Assembly: GCF_003202155.1 (NCBI RefSeq)
Contig: NZ_QFLI01000010.1
Coordinates: 1 to 64,000 of the forward strand
Direction: 5' to 3'
DNA length: 64,000 bases
Origin: Marinifilum breve
Lineage (GTDB): Bacteria > Bacteroidota > Bacteroidia > Bacteroidales > Marinifilaceae
Each line of letters starts with the position of its first letter. Position 1 is the first letter of the stretch. The notes under the pieces are model-generated. The model searched no databases and was not told the DNA's origin. It worked only from the letters and a program-made list of their open reading frames with translations. Of this stretch, positions 26,180 through 36,243 are shown one piece after another. The position numbers and the translations under genes are program-made.

Positions 26180-27035
26180 GTTACATTCAAAAATATACTT
26201 GGGAGCCATGGTTTTAATCATGGCTTTTATTCAGTTTTCATGTAAAACAACCTACGACCTTGGTGTGATAAAAGCGAAACCAATGTCGGATGCAAAGTTG
26301 TATAGGAATTTAATTGACAGCAGTTTACATTACAACACCTTATTCGTAAAGAAATTCTCTGCAAATTATACTGTTGATGGTGTAAAGAAGAGCTTTAAGG
26401 GAGCTATAAAAATTCAAAAAGACAGTTTGATTTGGATTTCAATCACCGCGCCGGTTGGAGGTTTAGAAGTAGCTCGTTTAATGATTAGTCAGGATTCTGT
26501 TAAAATGATTGACAGAATGAAAAAGAAATACTTCATAGATGACTATGATTTCTTTAGAAAAAAACTGAATGTAGACTTAAATTTTAAATCTTTGCAAGCA
26601 ATTCTTACCAATTCGGTTTTTCAGGCAACAAATGGGGAGAAAGAAAAATCTTTTATTCGAAGTTTCAACGGGCGAATTATAGATAACATGTACGTTTTCA
26701 CCTCTGAAAAATCGCGAAAAGTTGATCGTAAACTTCGTAAGGATAAATTGAAAAGATTGTCTCGATTTGGATACCAAAGAGTTGATATTGATCCATCATT
26801 AATGAGGATTACGGATGTTTTGGTTAAGGATTTTGTTGATTTGCGAGATGTTAGCGTAAAATACCGAGATTTTAAAATGTATGAAGATCGTAAATTTCCA
26901 CAGCGATTAAGTTTTGAGGTTATTGATCCGAAACATTTATTATCTTGTAGTGTTAAATTTAATAAGATTGCTTTCGATGATAAACTGAAGTTTTCATTTA
27001 AGATTTCAAGTAAGTACGAAAGAATATATCCTTAA
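26169..27035 (+). CDS. DUF4292 lipoprotein
   Basis: The 288-residue protein has a lipobox leader (GAMVLIMAFIQFSC, Cys about residue 25). The body resembles the LolA/LolB-like beta-fold of DUF4292: SLIWISITAPVGGLEVARLM, then DSVKMIDRMKKKYF, and a C-terminal half with KFPQRLSFEVID. The likely role is in lipoprotein or outer-membrane handling, inferred from the fold class. It overlaps the TPR gene by 11 bp and precedes the EnvC-like gene by 8 bp. Confidence 0.88.
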   Translation: MKNKLHSKIYLGAMVLIMAFIQFSCKTTYDLGVIKAKPMSDAKLYRNLIDSSLHYNTLFVKKFSANYTVDGVKKSFKGAIKIQKDSLIWISITAPVGGLEVARLMISQDSVKMIDRMKKKYFIDDYDFFRKKLNVDLNFKSLQAILTNSVFQATNGEKEKSFIRSFNGRIIDNMYVFTSEKSRKVDRKLRKDKLKRLSRFGYQRVDIDPSLMRITDVLVKDFVDLRDVSVKYRDFKMYEDRKFPQRLSFEVIDPKHLLSCSVKFNKIAFDDKLKFSFKISSKYERIYP

Positions 27036-27043
27036 AATAGATT

Positions 27044-28270
27044 ATGGGCGTTTCAAGAAAAAGATTCTTTAAATTTCCGCTGTGCATAATTTTTCTACTG
27101 GTAATTTTAACTGTAGATGGATTTTCGCAGACAAGCATGTCGACACTAAAAAAACGTAAAGAACAGAACGAAAAAGACATAGCATACACGAATACGCTCA
27201 TTAAAAACACCGTAAAAGACAAGAAAGTTAGTTTAGGTCGCTTGAATTTATTGAACCAAAGAATTCGATCACGACAATCATTAATAAATTCAATTGAGAG
27301 TGAAATAAGCTACATTGGCAAACAAATTATCCAAAAGAATAGAGATATCTCAAAACTGGAAAATGAGTTGGAGAAACTAAAAAAGCAATATGCCAAGGTT
27401 ATTGTTTACGCTCACAAGCAGAGAAATTCCTACGAAAAGTTAATGTTTTTACTTTCTTCCAAGGATTTTAATCAAGCTTATAAACGGTACAAATACCTTC
27501 AGCAATTCTCCGAATACAGTAGGAAACAGGGAAAAAACATTGGAGTTAAAAAGGATTCTTTATCCGCTAAAATTGTGGAATTAAATAAAGTTAAGGCGGA
27601 AAAAGTGGATCTTTTGGCTCAAAAAACAGAAGAAAACAACAAGTTATCAGCCGAAAAATCACAACAATCAGCATTAGTTCAAAAGTTAAAAAAGCGCGAG
27701 AAACAACTTCGCGATGATCTGAGAAAGCAAAAGAGATACGCTCAAAAGCTACAAAAGGAAATCCAAAAAATTATAGAACGCCAGGCACGATTGGCTAGAA
27801 AATCGAGCAAATCTTCAGGAAAATATGCCATTACTCCAGAAGATAAAACTCTTTCCCTATCGTTTGACAAGAATAAAGGAAAGCTGCCATGGCCAACCAA
27901 AACCGGTTTTATTTCAGAAAAATTTGGAGAACATCCACACCCGGTTTTAAGGCATGTTACCGTTCGTAACGATGGTGTAAATATTACAACAGATTCCAAA
28001 TCGGATTGCAGATCGGTGTTTAAAGGTGAGGTTACTCACATTCTTTCCATGCCTGGTCTAAATAATGTTGTTATTATCCGACATGGTGAGTTCTTCTCGG
28101 TATATTCAAATTTGGCGAGTGTAAATGTAAAAAAGGGAGATTTAGTTCAATCAAAAGAAAAAATAGGTGTAGTTTACACTGATAATACACAGGACCAAAC
28201 CGTATTAAAATTTCAATTGTGGAAGGGAAGCACCAAATTAAATCCTGCACAGTGGTTGTATCGTAACTGA
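27044..28270 (+). CDS. EnvC-like murein hydrolase activator (degenerate M23 domain)
   Basis: The 408-residue protein has a signal peptide, a long coiled coil (about 28-255, e.g. KRKEQNEKDIAYTNTLIKNT) and a C-terminal LytM/M23 domain (about 280-405). The zinc-binding residues expected in HxxxxxxxD and HxH are not kept: the first region reads HVTVRNDGVNI (Asn for Asp) and the last reads FSVYSNL in place of a His-x-His. It is therefore probably non-catalytic like EnvC, which activates amidases during cell division. It is the last gene of the dut run. Confidence 0.88.
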   Translation: MGVSRKRFFKFPLCIIFLLVILTVDGFSQTSMSTLKKRKEQNEKDIAYTNTLIKNTVKDKKVSLGRLNLLNQRIRSRQSLINSIESEISYIGKQIIQKNRDISKLENELEKLKKQYAKVIVYAHKQRNSYEKLMFLLSSKDFNQAYKRYKYLQQFSEYSRKQGKNIGVKKDSLSAKIVELNKVKAEKVDLLAQKTEENNKLSAEKSQQSALVQKLKKREKQLRDDLRKQKRYAQKLQKEIQKIIERQARLARKSSKSSGKYAITPEDKTLSLSFDKNKGKLPWPTKTGFISEKFGEHPHPVLRHVTVRNDGVNITTDSKSDCRSVFKGEVTHILSMPGLNNVVIIRHGEFFSVYSNLASVNVKKGDLVQSKEKIGVVYTDNTQDQTVLKFQLWKGSTKLNPAQWLYRN

Positions 28271-28293
28271 TTGTATTGCGTAGAAGATAAGTA

Positions 28294-31200
28294 ATGGAAA
28301 ATAATCGGGATATTTTTATTGCGAAACTGGATCGTTTTATTCGCAAACATTACCAAAATTTACTGTTACGTGGATTTCTGCTATGTATTGTATTGCTTTT
28401 AAGTTACTTTTTCCTAATCTCTTTTTCCGAGTATTTCTTATACCTATCGGTAGCTATTAGAACAACACTAATCTTTTTTTCTGTTGTATTAATTATTGTT
28501 TTAGGATATCAGTTTCTAATTCGTCCAATTATTGGATTATTAAAAATTGGAAAACGAATTTCGTACCGCCAAGCAATTGATATTATTTCAACACATTTTC
28601 CGGATCTTCAGGACAAACTAATCAATACCCTCGAATTAACAGAGCAAGCTGAGCAAATTAATCAAAAAGAGAATTCTTTGCTCTTGGCCAGTATCAATCA
28701 AAGAATCGAATCGGTTAAAATTATCCCTTTCCGAAATGCAGTTTCGTTTAAAGCAAATTATAAATATTTAAAGTACCTGTTTGCCATTGCAACTGTAATT
28801 GCTTTAGTGCATTTTTTAATTCCTGATATGTACTCAAACAGTATGGAAAGACTCGTTAATTACCGTACAAAATACACGCCTCTTGCCGATTTTTCATTTG
28901 AGTTGGATAATTGGACTGGAAGAGCAGTTAAAGGCTCTAATTTTAGCTTAAAAGCTCGTACTGAAGGAAAGTACATTCCCAACGAAGTTTACTTACTTAC
29001 AGATAATTCGAGGTTTTTGATGAAAAAAGAAAATTCGATAGAATTTTCCTATTTGTTCCGAAATATCAACTCCGACATCAGTTTTCGACTACAATCAGGA
29101 AAAGTTATTTCCGAAGAATTTAAAATTACGGTGATTTCGAAGCCTGGCATTAAAAATTTTTCTATTTCAATAAAATCTCCGACCTATACAAAATTACCTT
29201 TACGGATTGAAAAAAACATCGGAGATGTCAGTGTACCAGAAGGTTCTGAGTTGAAATGGGTGTTCGAAACAGACTTTTCAAGTACAGGAGAATTGATTTT
29301 TTCTGACTCACTGAATCCTAGTCCGTTAATTTTAGATGGAAATAGACTTCAGTTTTCTCGAAAAATCAGAAAACAAAATTCATATAGGATTTATCTAAGT
29401 AATAAGGAATTTGATAGAGAAACCTATGCAAAATACAATGTTGATGTAGTTCCGGATTTGTATCCACAAATTAAAATTGCAAGTATTCAAGACTCATTGA
29501 TTGAATCGGGATATTATTTTCGTGGTCAGATAAAAGATGATTATGGATTTTCAAAATTGAGATTTGTTTACGAAGCAGATAATTTACCTCCGGTGTATAT
29601 TCCTATATCTTTAAATCGAAATTTAAGTGCTCAGGAATTTTTCTTCTCTTTCGATTTTGCATCCGAAAATTTTCAAGAGGGAAGCAACGTAAAATATTAT
29701 TTCGAAGTTTTCGATAATGATGGAATTAATGGTGCAAAGAAAGCAAGTTCAGAACAATTCAATTATTACATTCCTGATTCGAAACAACTTTATGATTTGA
29801 ATACCGCTGTTCAGGATAGCATAGGAAGTAAAATTAACCAGAGTATTCAATTAAGTGAATCCATACAGCAAGATATTTTGCGCATGCAAAAAAACACATT
29901 GGATGGATCAGCAGAGAAATGGCAGCAAGAACAATTGCTTAATGAAATAGGAAATAAGAAAAAGCAGTTGGATGATTTATTGCAAGAAGTGATTCAGGAA
30001 AATCAGCGTAAAAATCGTTTGATGAACTCAACTGGTATGGATGATCCTCTTTTAATGGAAAAGCAGAAGCAAATAGAAGATTTGCTTGAAAAAATAATGG
30101 ATCCTGAACTGCAAAAGTTATTTGATGAGTTTAATAAATTGGCTGAAGATCTTAAATCTGAAGATATCAATAAGTTAGGGAATAAGCTAAAAATGTCCGT
30201 GGATGATTTTCAAAAACAATTGGATAGAAATTTACAATTGCTTGAAAGATATGAAATTGAAGTTCGCGTTCAGCAATTGACAGATCGAATTAATAAATTG
30301 GCTGAAGAGCAAGATAAATCGGCTAATAAGAATCGAAAAGATTCTGAGAAAATAATGCAAGATCAGAAGTTGGGAGAGGAAAAGTGGAATGAATTGAAAG
30401 AGGATTTAAAAGATGTTCTTGATAAAAACTCCTCTATTCAGAAACCATATGATTTCGATGGAGATTTAAACGATCTACAAGACGAAATTGATGAAATGAT
30501 ACAAGAATCAAATCAATTTTTTGAGAACAATAAAATTGGTAAAGGGGCAAAGAATATGAAAAAAACCTCTACCAAACAAAAAAGTTTTGCTCAAAAGTTG
30601 AATGATAATATTGCCAATAGTACATCAGCACAAATGACTGCTGATATCGGTAATTTAATTCGATTAATGAATAATTTGATTGAATTTTCCTTTCAGCAAG
30701 AAGAGGTTTTAAATGGTTTTAAAAGAATTGGTTATTTAAATCCAAAGTATGTTGAAATGATTGAAAAACAAGGCGATTTAAAAGAGGAATATGCTCTTAT
30801 ACAAGATTCGTTAATTGCCTTATCAACTCGATCTCCGCAAGTAGCTTCATTAATTGGTAATCGAATTTTTAATATCGAAAACGAGCTGGAAAAAGTCATT
30901 ACCGAAGCAAGTGAGAGAAGAAAAATACAGGCGGCAACAGCGCAACAAAAAGTTTTAACTGACGTTAATGAGTTAAGTGTTTTTTTGTTGGAGGCCTTGA
31001 AGCAGATGATGGAACAAATGGCAAATACTATGCCTGGAGATCAAATGGGAGATCAAAAAGGAGGGCAACCATCTTTTTCTGGCTTGAAATCGGATCAAAA
31101 ATCACTTAAAAAAATGCTTGAAGAATTAATTTCTGATATGAAAAATGGAAAATCAGGAAAAGACTCCAAAGAGAAGTTGGGGAAATTCTTACAGCAACAA

Positions 31201-31590
31201 GAAATGTATCGTCAAAATTTGCAAGAAATGCTCCAAAATGGGGGGCTGGGAAACGAAAGTGAGAAAATCTTACGTGAAGTAACCAAAATGCTTGACCAAA
31301 TGGAGTCGGACATTTCTAATTTTTCGATAAATTCGAATATGATTTTACGCCAAAATCGGATTTTTTCAAAATTGTTAGAAGCTGAAAACGCCCATAGGGA
31401 AAAAGATTTTGATAAGAAACGAGAAAGTAAATCAGGAAATATTTTAAAATTGAGTAACCCTAGAGAAATATTTGAGTATAAAAGAGTACGAACAGATTTT
31501 GAAGGAGTGTTTTATGACTCAAATGTGAAATTGTTCGACTATTATAATAAGTTGTACTTGGATTATATGATAAAACTTAATAATGACTAA
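28294..31590 (+). CDS. DUF4175 family membrane protein
   Basis: The 1098-residue protein has two N-terminal membrane helices (about 20-80), a third near 160-178, then a large extracytoplasmic region of Ig-like strand segments (about 190-500). A long charged coiled-coil part follows (about 500-1050), with Gln/Lys-rich helices and a Gly/Met-rich linker (MPGDQMGDQKGG near 915). The layout and length match the Bacteroidota DUF4175 family, whose function is not known. The gene overlaps the following ATP-binding protein gene by 8 nt. Confidence 0.88.
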   Translation: MENNRDIFIAKLDRFIRKHYQNLLLRGFLLCIVLLLSYFFLISFSEYFLYLSVAIRTTLIFFSVVLIIVLGYQFLIRPIIGLLKIGKRISYRQAIDIISTHFPDLQDKLINTLELTEQAEQINQKENSLLLASINQRIESVKIIPFRNAVSFKANYKYLKYLFAIATVIALVHFLIPDMYSNSMERLVNYRTKYTPLADFSFELDNWTGRAVKGSNFSLKARTEGKYIPNEVYLLTDNSRFLMKKENSIEFSYLFRNINSDISFRLQSGKVISEEFKITVISKPGIKNFSISIKSPTYTKLPLRIEKNIGDVSVPEGSELKWVFETDFSSTGELIFSDSLNPSPLILDGNRLQFSRKIRKQNSYRIYLSNKEFDRETYAKYNVDVVPDLYPQIKIASIQDSLIESGYYFRGQIKDDYGFSKLRFVYEADNLPPVYIPISLNRNLSAQEFFFSFDFASENFQEGSNVKYYFEVFDNDGINGAKKASSEQFNYYIPDSKQLYDLNTAVQDSIGSKINQSIQLSESIQQDILRMQKNTLDGSAEKWQQEQLLNEIGNKKKQLDDLLQEVIQENQRKNRLMNSTGMDDPLLMEKQKQIEDLLEKIMDPELQKLFDEFNKLAEDLKSEDINKLGNKLKMSVDDFQKQLDRNLQLLERYEIEVRVQQLTDRINKLAEEQDKSANKNRKDSEKIMQDQKLGEEKWNELKEDLKDVLDKNSSIQKPYDFDGDLNDLQDEIDEMIQESNQFFENNKIGKGAKNMKKTSTKQKSFAQKLNDNIANSTSAQMTADIGNLIRLMNNLIEFSFQQEEVLNGFKRIGYLNPKYVEMIEKQGDLKEEYALIQDSLIALSTRSPQVASLIGNRIFNIENELEKVITEASERRKIQAATAQQKVLTDVNELSVFLLEALKQMMEQMANTMPGDQMGDQKGGQPSFSGLKSDQKSLKKMLEELISDMKNGKSGKDSKEKLGKFLQQQEMYRQNLQEMLQNGGLGNESEKILREVTKMLDQMESDISNFSINSNMILRQNRIFSKLLEAENAHREKDFDKKRESKSGNILKLSNPREIFEYKRVRTDFEGVFYDSNVKLFDYYNKLYLDYMIKLNND

Positions 31591-31990
31591 ATCTGATAAC
31601 TTGTTGGTATTTCCATCTGAACTAGAAAACATAAGTAGGGTTGAAAGATTGATAGATGATATTTCATCTTCCTACAATTTAAGCTCTGAAATTTACGGTA
31701 AAATTTCTGTAGCTATTATAGAAGCTGTTAATAATGCCATTCTTCATGGTAATCGATTAGATGTCTCAAAAAACGTAAAGGTTGAGTTCAATATCGACGA
31801 AGAAGCCATTCAGTTTATTGTTGAAGATGAAGGATCTGGTTTTGATTTTGAAAATATTCCTGATCCAACCTTACCTGAGAATATTGAAAAAACACATGGT
31901 AGAGGTATTTTCCTTATGAATCATTTAGCTGATGATATTGAATTCTGCGAAAATGGCGCATTAGTTGATATGAAATTTAGATTTGCATAG
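31583..31990 (+). CDS. ATP-binding protein, RsbW/SpoIIAB-like (GHKL) kinase
   Basis: The 135-residue protein is one HATPase domain: N box AIIEAVNNAILHGNRLD, G1 box VEDEGSGFDFENIPDP, G2 box THGRGIFLMNHLADD. This is the fold of serine kinases that act as anti-sigma factors. No sigma-B-type sigma or anti-anti-sigma gene is adjacent, so the partner is unknown. The start overlaps the DUF4175 gene and the stop abuts ybeY, suggesting one transcript. Confidence 0.9.
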   Translation: MTKSDNLLVFPSELENISRVERLIDDISSSYNLSSEIYGKISVAIIEAVNNAILHGNRLDVSKNVKVEFNIDEEAIQFIVEDEGSGFDFENIPDPTLPENIEKTHGRGIFLMNHLADDIEFCENGALVDMKFRFA

Positions 31991-32416
31991 ATGTTGATTA
32001 CATATAATTCGTGTGAAACAGAAATTCCCGCGATTGATCAAAAACGCATTAGCGATTGGGTCAATCGCGTTGTCGTTAATAATGGCGGCGAAATAGGAGA
32101 GATAAATTATTACTTCTGCTCCGATGATTACCTGTTGGAAATGAATCGTGAACACCTTAATCACGATTATTATACAGATATTATAACCTTCGATTACACC
32201 GTAGCCAATATTATCTCGGGAGATCTTTTTATTAGCGTTGATACAGTGCGTGACAACGCAGAAGATTACAAATGTGAGTATTTAGAGGAACTCCATCGTG
32301 TTATTATTCATGGTGTGCTTCATTTGTTAGGGATTGATGATAAAACTGATGAAGATCAGGCCATCATGACACAAAAGGAGGATGAATCATTAGCATTACT
32401 TTCCAAGATTATTTAA
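31991..32416 (+). CDS. ybeY: Endoribonuclease YbeY, rRNA maturation factor
   Basis: The 141-residue protein has the UPF0054 signature HRVIIHGVLHLLGIDD. The first two zinc-binding His are present in HGVLH, but the third, usually in G-x-D-H, is Asp here. I believe this variant is usual in Bacteroidota YbeY, so activity need not be lost. YbeY matures the 16S rRNA 3' end and takes part in ribosome quality control. The ATG follows directly after the stop codon of the ATPase gene. Confidence 0.93.
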   Translation: MLITYNSCETEIPAIDQKRISDWVNRVVVNNGGEIGEINYYFCSDDYLLEMNREHLNHDYYTDIITFDYTVANIISGDLFISVDTVRDNAEDYKCEYLEELHRVIIHGVLHLLGIDDKTDEDQAIMTQKEDESLALLSKII

Positions 32417-32516
32417 ATTTGTGAAATTTTTTAATTTATTTTGCTGGATTACAAGATGTTAGAAGGTGATGTTGTTTTCTAGTGTTTTGATATTCAGCGG
32501 ATTAGTTTAATTTATT

Positions 32517-32524
32517 TATCTTTG
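32517..32524 (+). promoter_or_regulatory. Bacteroidota -7 element for mnmG
   Basis: TATCTTTG fits TAnnTTTG and lies 42 bp before the mnmG ATG. Confidence 0.5.
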
Positions 32525-32566
32525 TAGGTAAATAAGGAATAAAGAATACAAATATCTTATAATAGT

Positions 32567-34444
32567 ATGTTGCCTAAATATGATGTAATAGTAGTAGGGG
32601 CTGGACATGCAGGATGTGAAGCAGCAACTGCTGCAGCTAATCTTGGTTCATCTGTTCTTTTAATAACAATGGACATGAACAAGATTGCTCAAATGTCTTG
32701 TAATCCTGCAATAGGTGGAATTGCGAAAGGTCAAATTGTTCGTGAACTTGACGCATTAGGCGGATATACCGGTATTGTTACGGATCGTTCATCCATTCAA
32801 TTTAGAATGTTGAATAGATCAAAAGGACCGGCAATGTGGAGTCCAAGAGCACAATGTGATAGAATGATTTTCTCAGCAGAATGGCGCAAAATTGTTGAAA
32901 ATACAGACAATTTGGACATGTGGCAGGATGCTGTTGTTGGAATTATTGTTGAAGATGGTGTTGTAAAAGGGGTAAAAACCAAACTGGGAATTGATATATT
33001 CTCAGAAACTGTTGTATTAACCAATGGTACTTTTTTGAATGGTTTAATGCATATTGGACGAAAACAAGAAACAGGAGGTCGTTCTGCAGAACCTGCATCA
33101 TTTGGTATTAGTGAACAATTAAAGTCTTTTGGTTTCGAAGTAGGAAGAATGAAAACGGGTACGCCAGCTAGATTAGACGGAAGAACCATTGATTTTTCTG
33201 TAATGAGAGAGCAGGGCGGAGAAGAAGGTTTTTACCAATTCTCTTATTTGAATAATCATGTAGAGAATACACTTCGTCAGAGACCTTGTTATATTACTTA
33301 TACAAATCCTGAAGTTCATGATAACTTGAGAGAAGGTTTTGAAGATTCGCCAATGTATAATGGTACCATTCAAAGTACAGGTCCAAGATATTGTCCAAGT
33401 ATTGAATCTAAACTTTCAACCTTTGCAGAAAAGAATGAGCACCTTTTATTCTTGGAACCGGAAGGGGAGAATACTCACGAATATTACATTAATGGATTTT
33501 CATCAAGTTTGCCTTGGGATGTTCAATTGAAAGCACTGCAAAAAGTTCCTGGTTTGGAAAATGTAAAAATGTATCGTCCTGGATATGCAATCGAGTATGA
33601 TTACTTTGCTCCAACTCAGTTGTTCCATACATTGGAAACCAAAATTATCTCAAAACTGTATTTTGCAGGTCAAATTAATGGAACCACAGGATATGAAGAG
33701 GCCGGTGCTCAAGGAATGATGGCGGGTATTAATGCAGCTTTATCTGTCCAAGGTAAACAAGCATTTACTCTAAAAAGAGATGAAGCATACATTGGGGTTT
33801 TAATTGATGATTTGGTTACAAAAGGGGTGGACGAACCTTATAGAATGTTTACCTCTCGAGCAGAATATAGAATATTGCTTCGCCAAGATGATGCTGATGT
33901 CCGATTAACTCCAAAAGCATTTGACTTGGGTTTGGCTGATCAGGAAAGAATGGATTTACTTAAAGAGAAAATTCTGTACAGAGATAAATTATTTCAATTT
34001 TGTAAGGAGTTTAGTTGTAAACCAAAATTCTTAAATCCTGTATTGGAAAAATTAGGTACGAGTCCTTTGAAACAAGGAGTAAAATTATACGATATTATTC
34101 TACGTCCTCAAGTAGGTATCCAAGATCTTATTGAAGATGTATCACCATTAAAAGAGATGGTAGATGAAATTCCAAATCGTAAAGAGGAAATTATCGAAGC
34201 GGCTGAGGTTTTAATAAAATATAGTGGATATATCGATAGAGAAAAATTAATAGCAGATAAGCTAACTCGTTTGGAAAATATCGATATAAAAGGTAGATTT
34301 GATTATATGACATTACAGTCTTTATCTACCGAGGCTAGACAAAAGTTGGATAAGATTCAGCCGCAAACAATTGGACAGGCTTCACGCATTTCAGGGGTCT
34401 CTCCAAGTGATATAAACGTTCTTTTGGTACTTATGGGACGATAA
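32567..34444 (+). CDS. mnmG: tRNA uridine-5-carboxymethylaminomethyl modification enzyme MnmG (GidA)
   Basis: The 625-residue protein has the FAD-binding dinucleotide motif [14 protein letters not shown], the GidA signatures [20 protein letters not shown] and [17 protein letters not shown], and the C-terminal helical tRNA-binding domain. With MnmE it installs the cmnm5 group on U34 of several tRNAs. The gene is often close to the replication origin, and a parS-like site begins at the base after its stop codon. Confidence 0.98.
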   Translation: MLPKYDVIVVGAGHAGCEAATAAANLGSSVLLITMDMNKIAQMSCNPAIGGIAKGQIVRELDALGGYTGIVTDRSSIQFRMLNRSKGPAMWSPRAQCDRMIFSAEWRKIVENTDNLDMWQDAVVGIIVEDGVVKGVKTKLGIDIFSETVVLTNGTFLNGLMHIGRKQETGGRSAEPASFGISEQLKSFGFEVGRMKTGTPARLDGRTIDFSVMREQGGEEGFYQFSYLNNHVENTLRQRPCYITYTNPEVHDNLREGFEDSPMYNGTIQSTGPRYCPSIESKLSTFAEKNEHLLFLEPEGENTHEYYINGFSSSLPWDVQLKALQKVPGLENVKMYRPGYAIEYDYFAPTQLFHTLETKIISKLYFAGQINGTTGYEEAGAQGMMAGINAALSVQGKQAFTLKRDEAYIGVLIDDLVTKGVDEPYRMFTSRAEYRILLRQDDADVRLTPKAFDLGLADQERMDLLKEKILYRDKLFQFCKEFSCKPKFLNPVLEKLGTSPLKQGVKLYDIILRPQVGIQDLIEDVSPLKEMVDEIPNRKEEIIEAAEVLIKYSGYIDREKLIADKLTRLENIDIKGRFDYMTLQSLSTEARQKLDKIQPQTIGQASRISGVSPSDINVLLVLMGR

Positions 34445-34460
34445 TGTTCCACGTGGAACC
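34445..34460. promoter_or_regulatory. parS: parS-like partition site
   Basis: TGTTCCACGTGGAACC equals the 16-bp ParB-binding palindrome known from Pseudomonas chromosomes. It starts immediately after the mnmG stop codon. With the site at 21166 it suggests proximity to oriC. Confidence 0.75.
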
Positions 34461-34494
34461 AAGGAGTATTTTTCAAAAGTTTACTCCTTAAAAC

Positions 34495-34546
34495 GCCCGA
34501 AATCGATCTCCTTGTTGTAAACAAAGGGATAGTTTCGGGCCTTTTT
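34495..34546 (+). terminator. Rho-independent terminator after mnmG
   Basis: GCCCGAAA...TTTCGGGC with a long loop (about 30 nt), followed by T5. A second hairpin (AAGGAGTA...TACTCCTT, 34461-34490) precedes it. Confidence 0.65.
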
Positions 34547-34578
34547 GTAAGTATATTTATACTCTTAAAATCTCTATC

Positions 34579-36222
34579 ATGAAAGATCAAAATTTTAAAA
34601 TATCGGGTAAAATTGTAGATGTAGTTTCAAGAGAAATTATTTCAGGTGAAATTGAAGTAGTCAATGGATACATTAAATCTATAGTTTCAAAACAAGATGT
34701 TCCCGATCAATATATACTGCCAGGACTAGTCGATTCTCATATGCATATTGAAAGTTCTTTGTTAATTCCAAGTCGATTTGCAGCGGAAGCTGTAAAGTGT
34801 GGAACTTTGGGTTTGGTTACGGATCCTCACGAAATTGCAAATGTATTAGGGGAAATAGGAGTGGATTTCATGATTAATGATGCAAAGAAGGTTCCGTTAG
34901 AAATTAAATTTGGAGTGCCTTCCTGTGTCCCAGCAACAGAACATGAAACCTCAGGATTTGTATTAGATAGTAATATTGTTGAAAGTTTACTTAAAAGAGA
35001 AGAGGTAGTTTGCCTGGCAGAGGTAATGGATTTTGTAGGAGTAGTAGAAGAAGATCTTGAAGTACTACGGAAAATTATTGCCTGTAAAAAATTAGGAAAA
35101 AAGATAGATGGTCATGCTCCAGGATTAAAAGGTGCAGATCTGAAAAAATATGTTGCAGCAGGAATTTCAGCAGATCATGAATGTTCCACTATTGAGGAAG
35201 CATTAGAGAAAATTACTTTGGGTATGATGATTCAAATTAGAGAGGGTAGTGCAGCAAGAGATTTCGATTCACTATGTTCTTTACTCGAATCACATCCAGA
35301 TAAAGTAATGTTGTGTACAGATGATCTTCATCCAGATGATATGGCAGAAAATGGTCATATTGACTACTTAATTAAAAAAGGTCTGAAAAAAGGATATGAC
35401 ATTTTTAATTTACTTAGAGCTGCAAGTTACAATCCAATTCATCACTACGCTTTGGATCTAGGATTACTTCAAACTGGTGATTCAGCAGATTTTATTTTGG
35501 TGGATAACTTGGAACAATTTTCCATAATGGAAGCATATAGAAAAGGGGAGTGCATACTTGAAAATGGTAATCCATCTTTCGAAGTTCACAACGAAATTCT
35601 ATTGAATAATTTTAGTCGCAAGCCTATACGTTTATCTGAAATCTCTGTTCAACCTAAGAACGGTAAAATAAAAGTAATGGTTGCCAAGGATGGAGATTTG
35701 ATTACCGATTCTATTCTATGTGAGCCTAAAATTGAGAATTCGAATCTTGTAGCAGATGTAGAGAATGATCTTTTAAAAATGGTTGTCATGAGTAGGTATG
35801 ATAATGGGAAACCAGTAGTTGGTTTTGTTAAAGGATTTGGGTTTAAAAAAGGAGCCATTGCAGAAAGTATTGCACATGACAGCCATAATATCATTGCCAT
35901 TGGAACTAATGATGAAGAGCTGGTACATGCCATTAATACTTTAATAGAATTAAAAGGTGGGATTGTAGCTGTTAATAATGGTGAGAGTAAATCTGTAAAA
36001 CTTGAAGTGGCAGGGTTGATGTCAAATAAAACTGGTAGCCAACTTTTGGAAGAATACTCAGATTTGTCTGAATTTGCATCAGAATTAGGTTCTGATTTTG
36101 AATCACCTTTTATGACACTTGCTTTTATGTCGCTTCTTGTTATCCCAAAATTAAAGTTATCTGATAAAGGGTTGTTTGATGTAGACCAATTTAAAGTCGT
36201 AGATTTATTTGCCAACGAATAG
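34579..36222 (+). CDS. ade: Adenine deaminase
   Basis: The 547-residue amidohydrolase has the metal motif PGLVDSHMHIESS, the DPHEIAN motif, HDSHNIIAIG and the family-typical LCTDDLHPDD. The C-terminal domain (about 340-547) is also typical of Ade. It deaminates adenine to hypoxanthine for purine salvage, using a Mn or Fe centre. Monocistronic after the mnmG terminator; uvrC follows 21 bp later. Confidence 0.96.
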   Translation: MKDQNFKISGKIVDVVSREIISGEIEVVNGYIKSIVSKQDVPDQYILPGLVDSHMHIESSLLIPSRFAAEAVKCGTLGLVTDPHEIANVLGEIGVDFMINDAKKVPLEIKFGVPSCVPATEHETSGFVLDSNIVESLLKREEVVCLAEVMDFVGVVEEDLEVLRKIIACKKLGKKIDGHAPGLKGADLKKYVAAGISADHECSTIEEALEKITLGMMIQIREGSAARDFDSLCSLLESHPDKVMLCTDDLHPDDMAENGHIDYLIKKGLKKGYDIFNLLRAASYNPIHHYALDLGLLQTGDSADFILVDNLEQFSIMEAYRKGECILENGNPSFEVHNEILLNNFSRKPIRLSEISVQPKNGKIKVMVAKDGDLITDSILCEPKIENSNLVADVENDLLKMVVMSRYDNGKPVVGFVKGFGFKKGAIAESIAHDSHNIIAIGTNDEELVHAINTLIELKGGIVAVNNGESKSVKLEVAGLMSNKTGSQLLEEYSDLSEFASELGSDFESPFMTLAFMSLLVIPKLKLSDKGLFDVDQFKVVDLFANE

Positions 36223-36243
36223 TAATTCTCTCTTTCTGATTCG

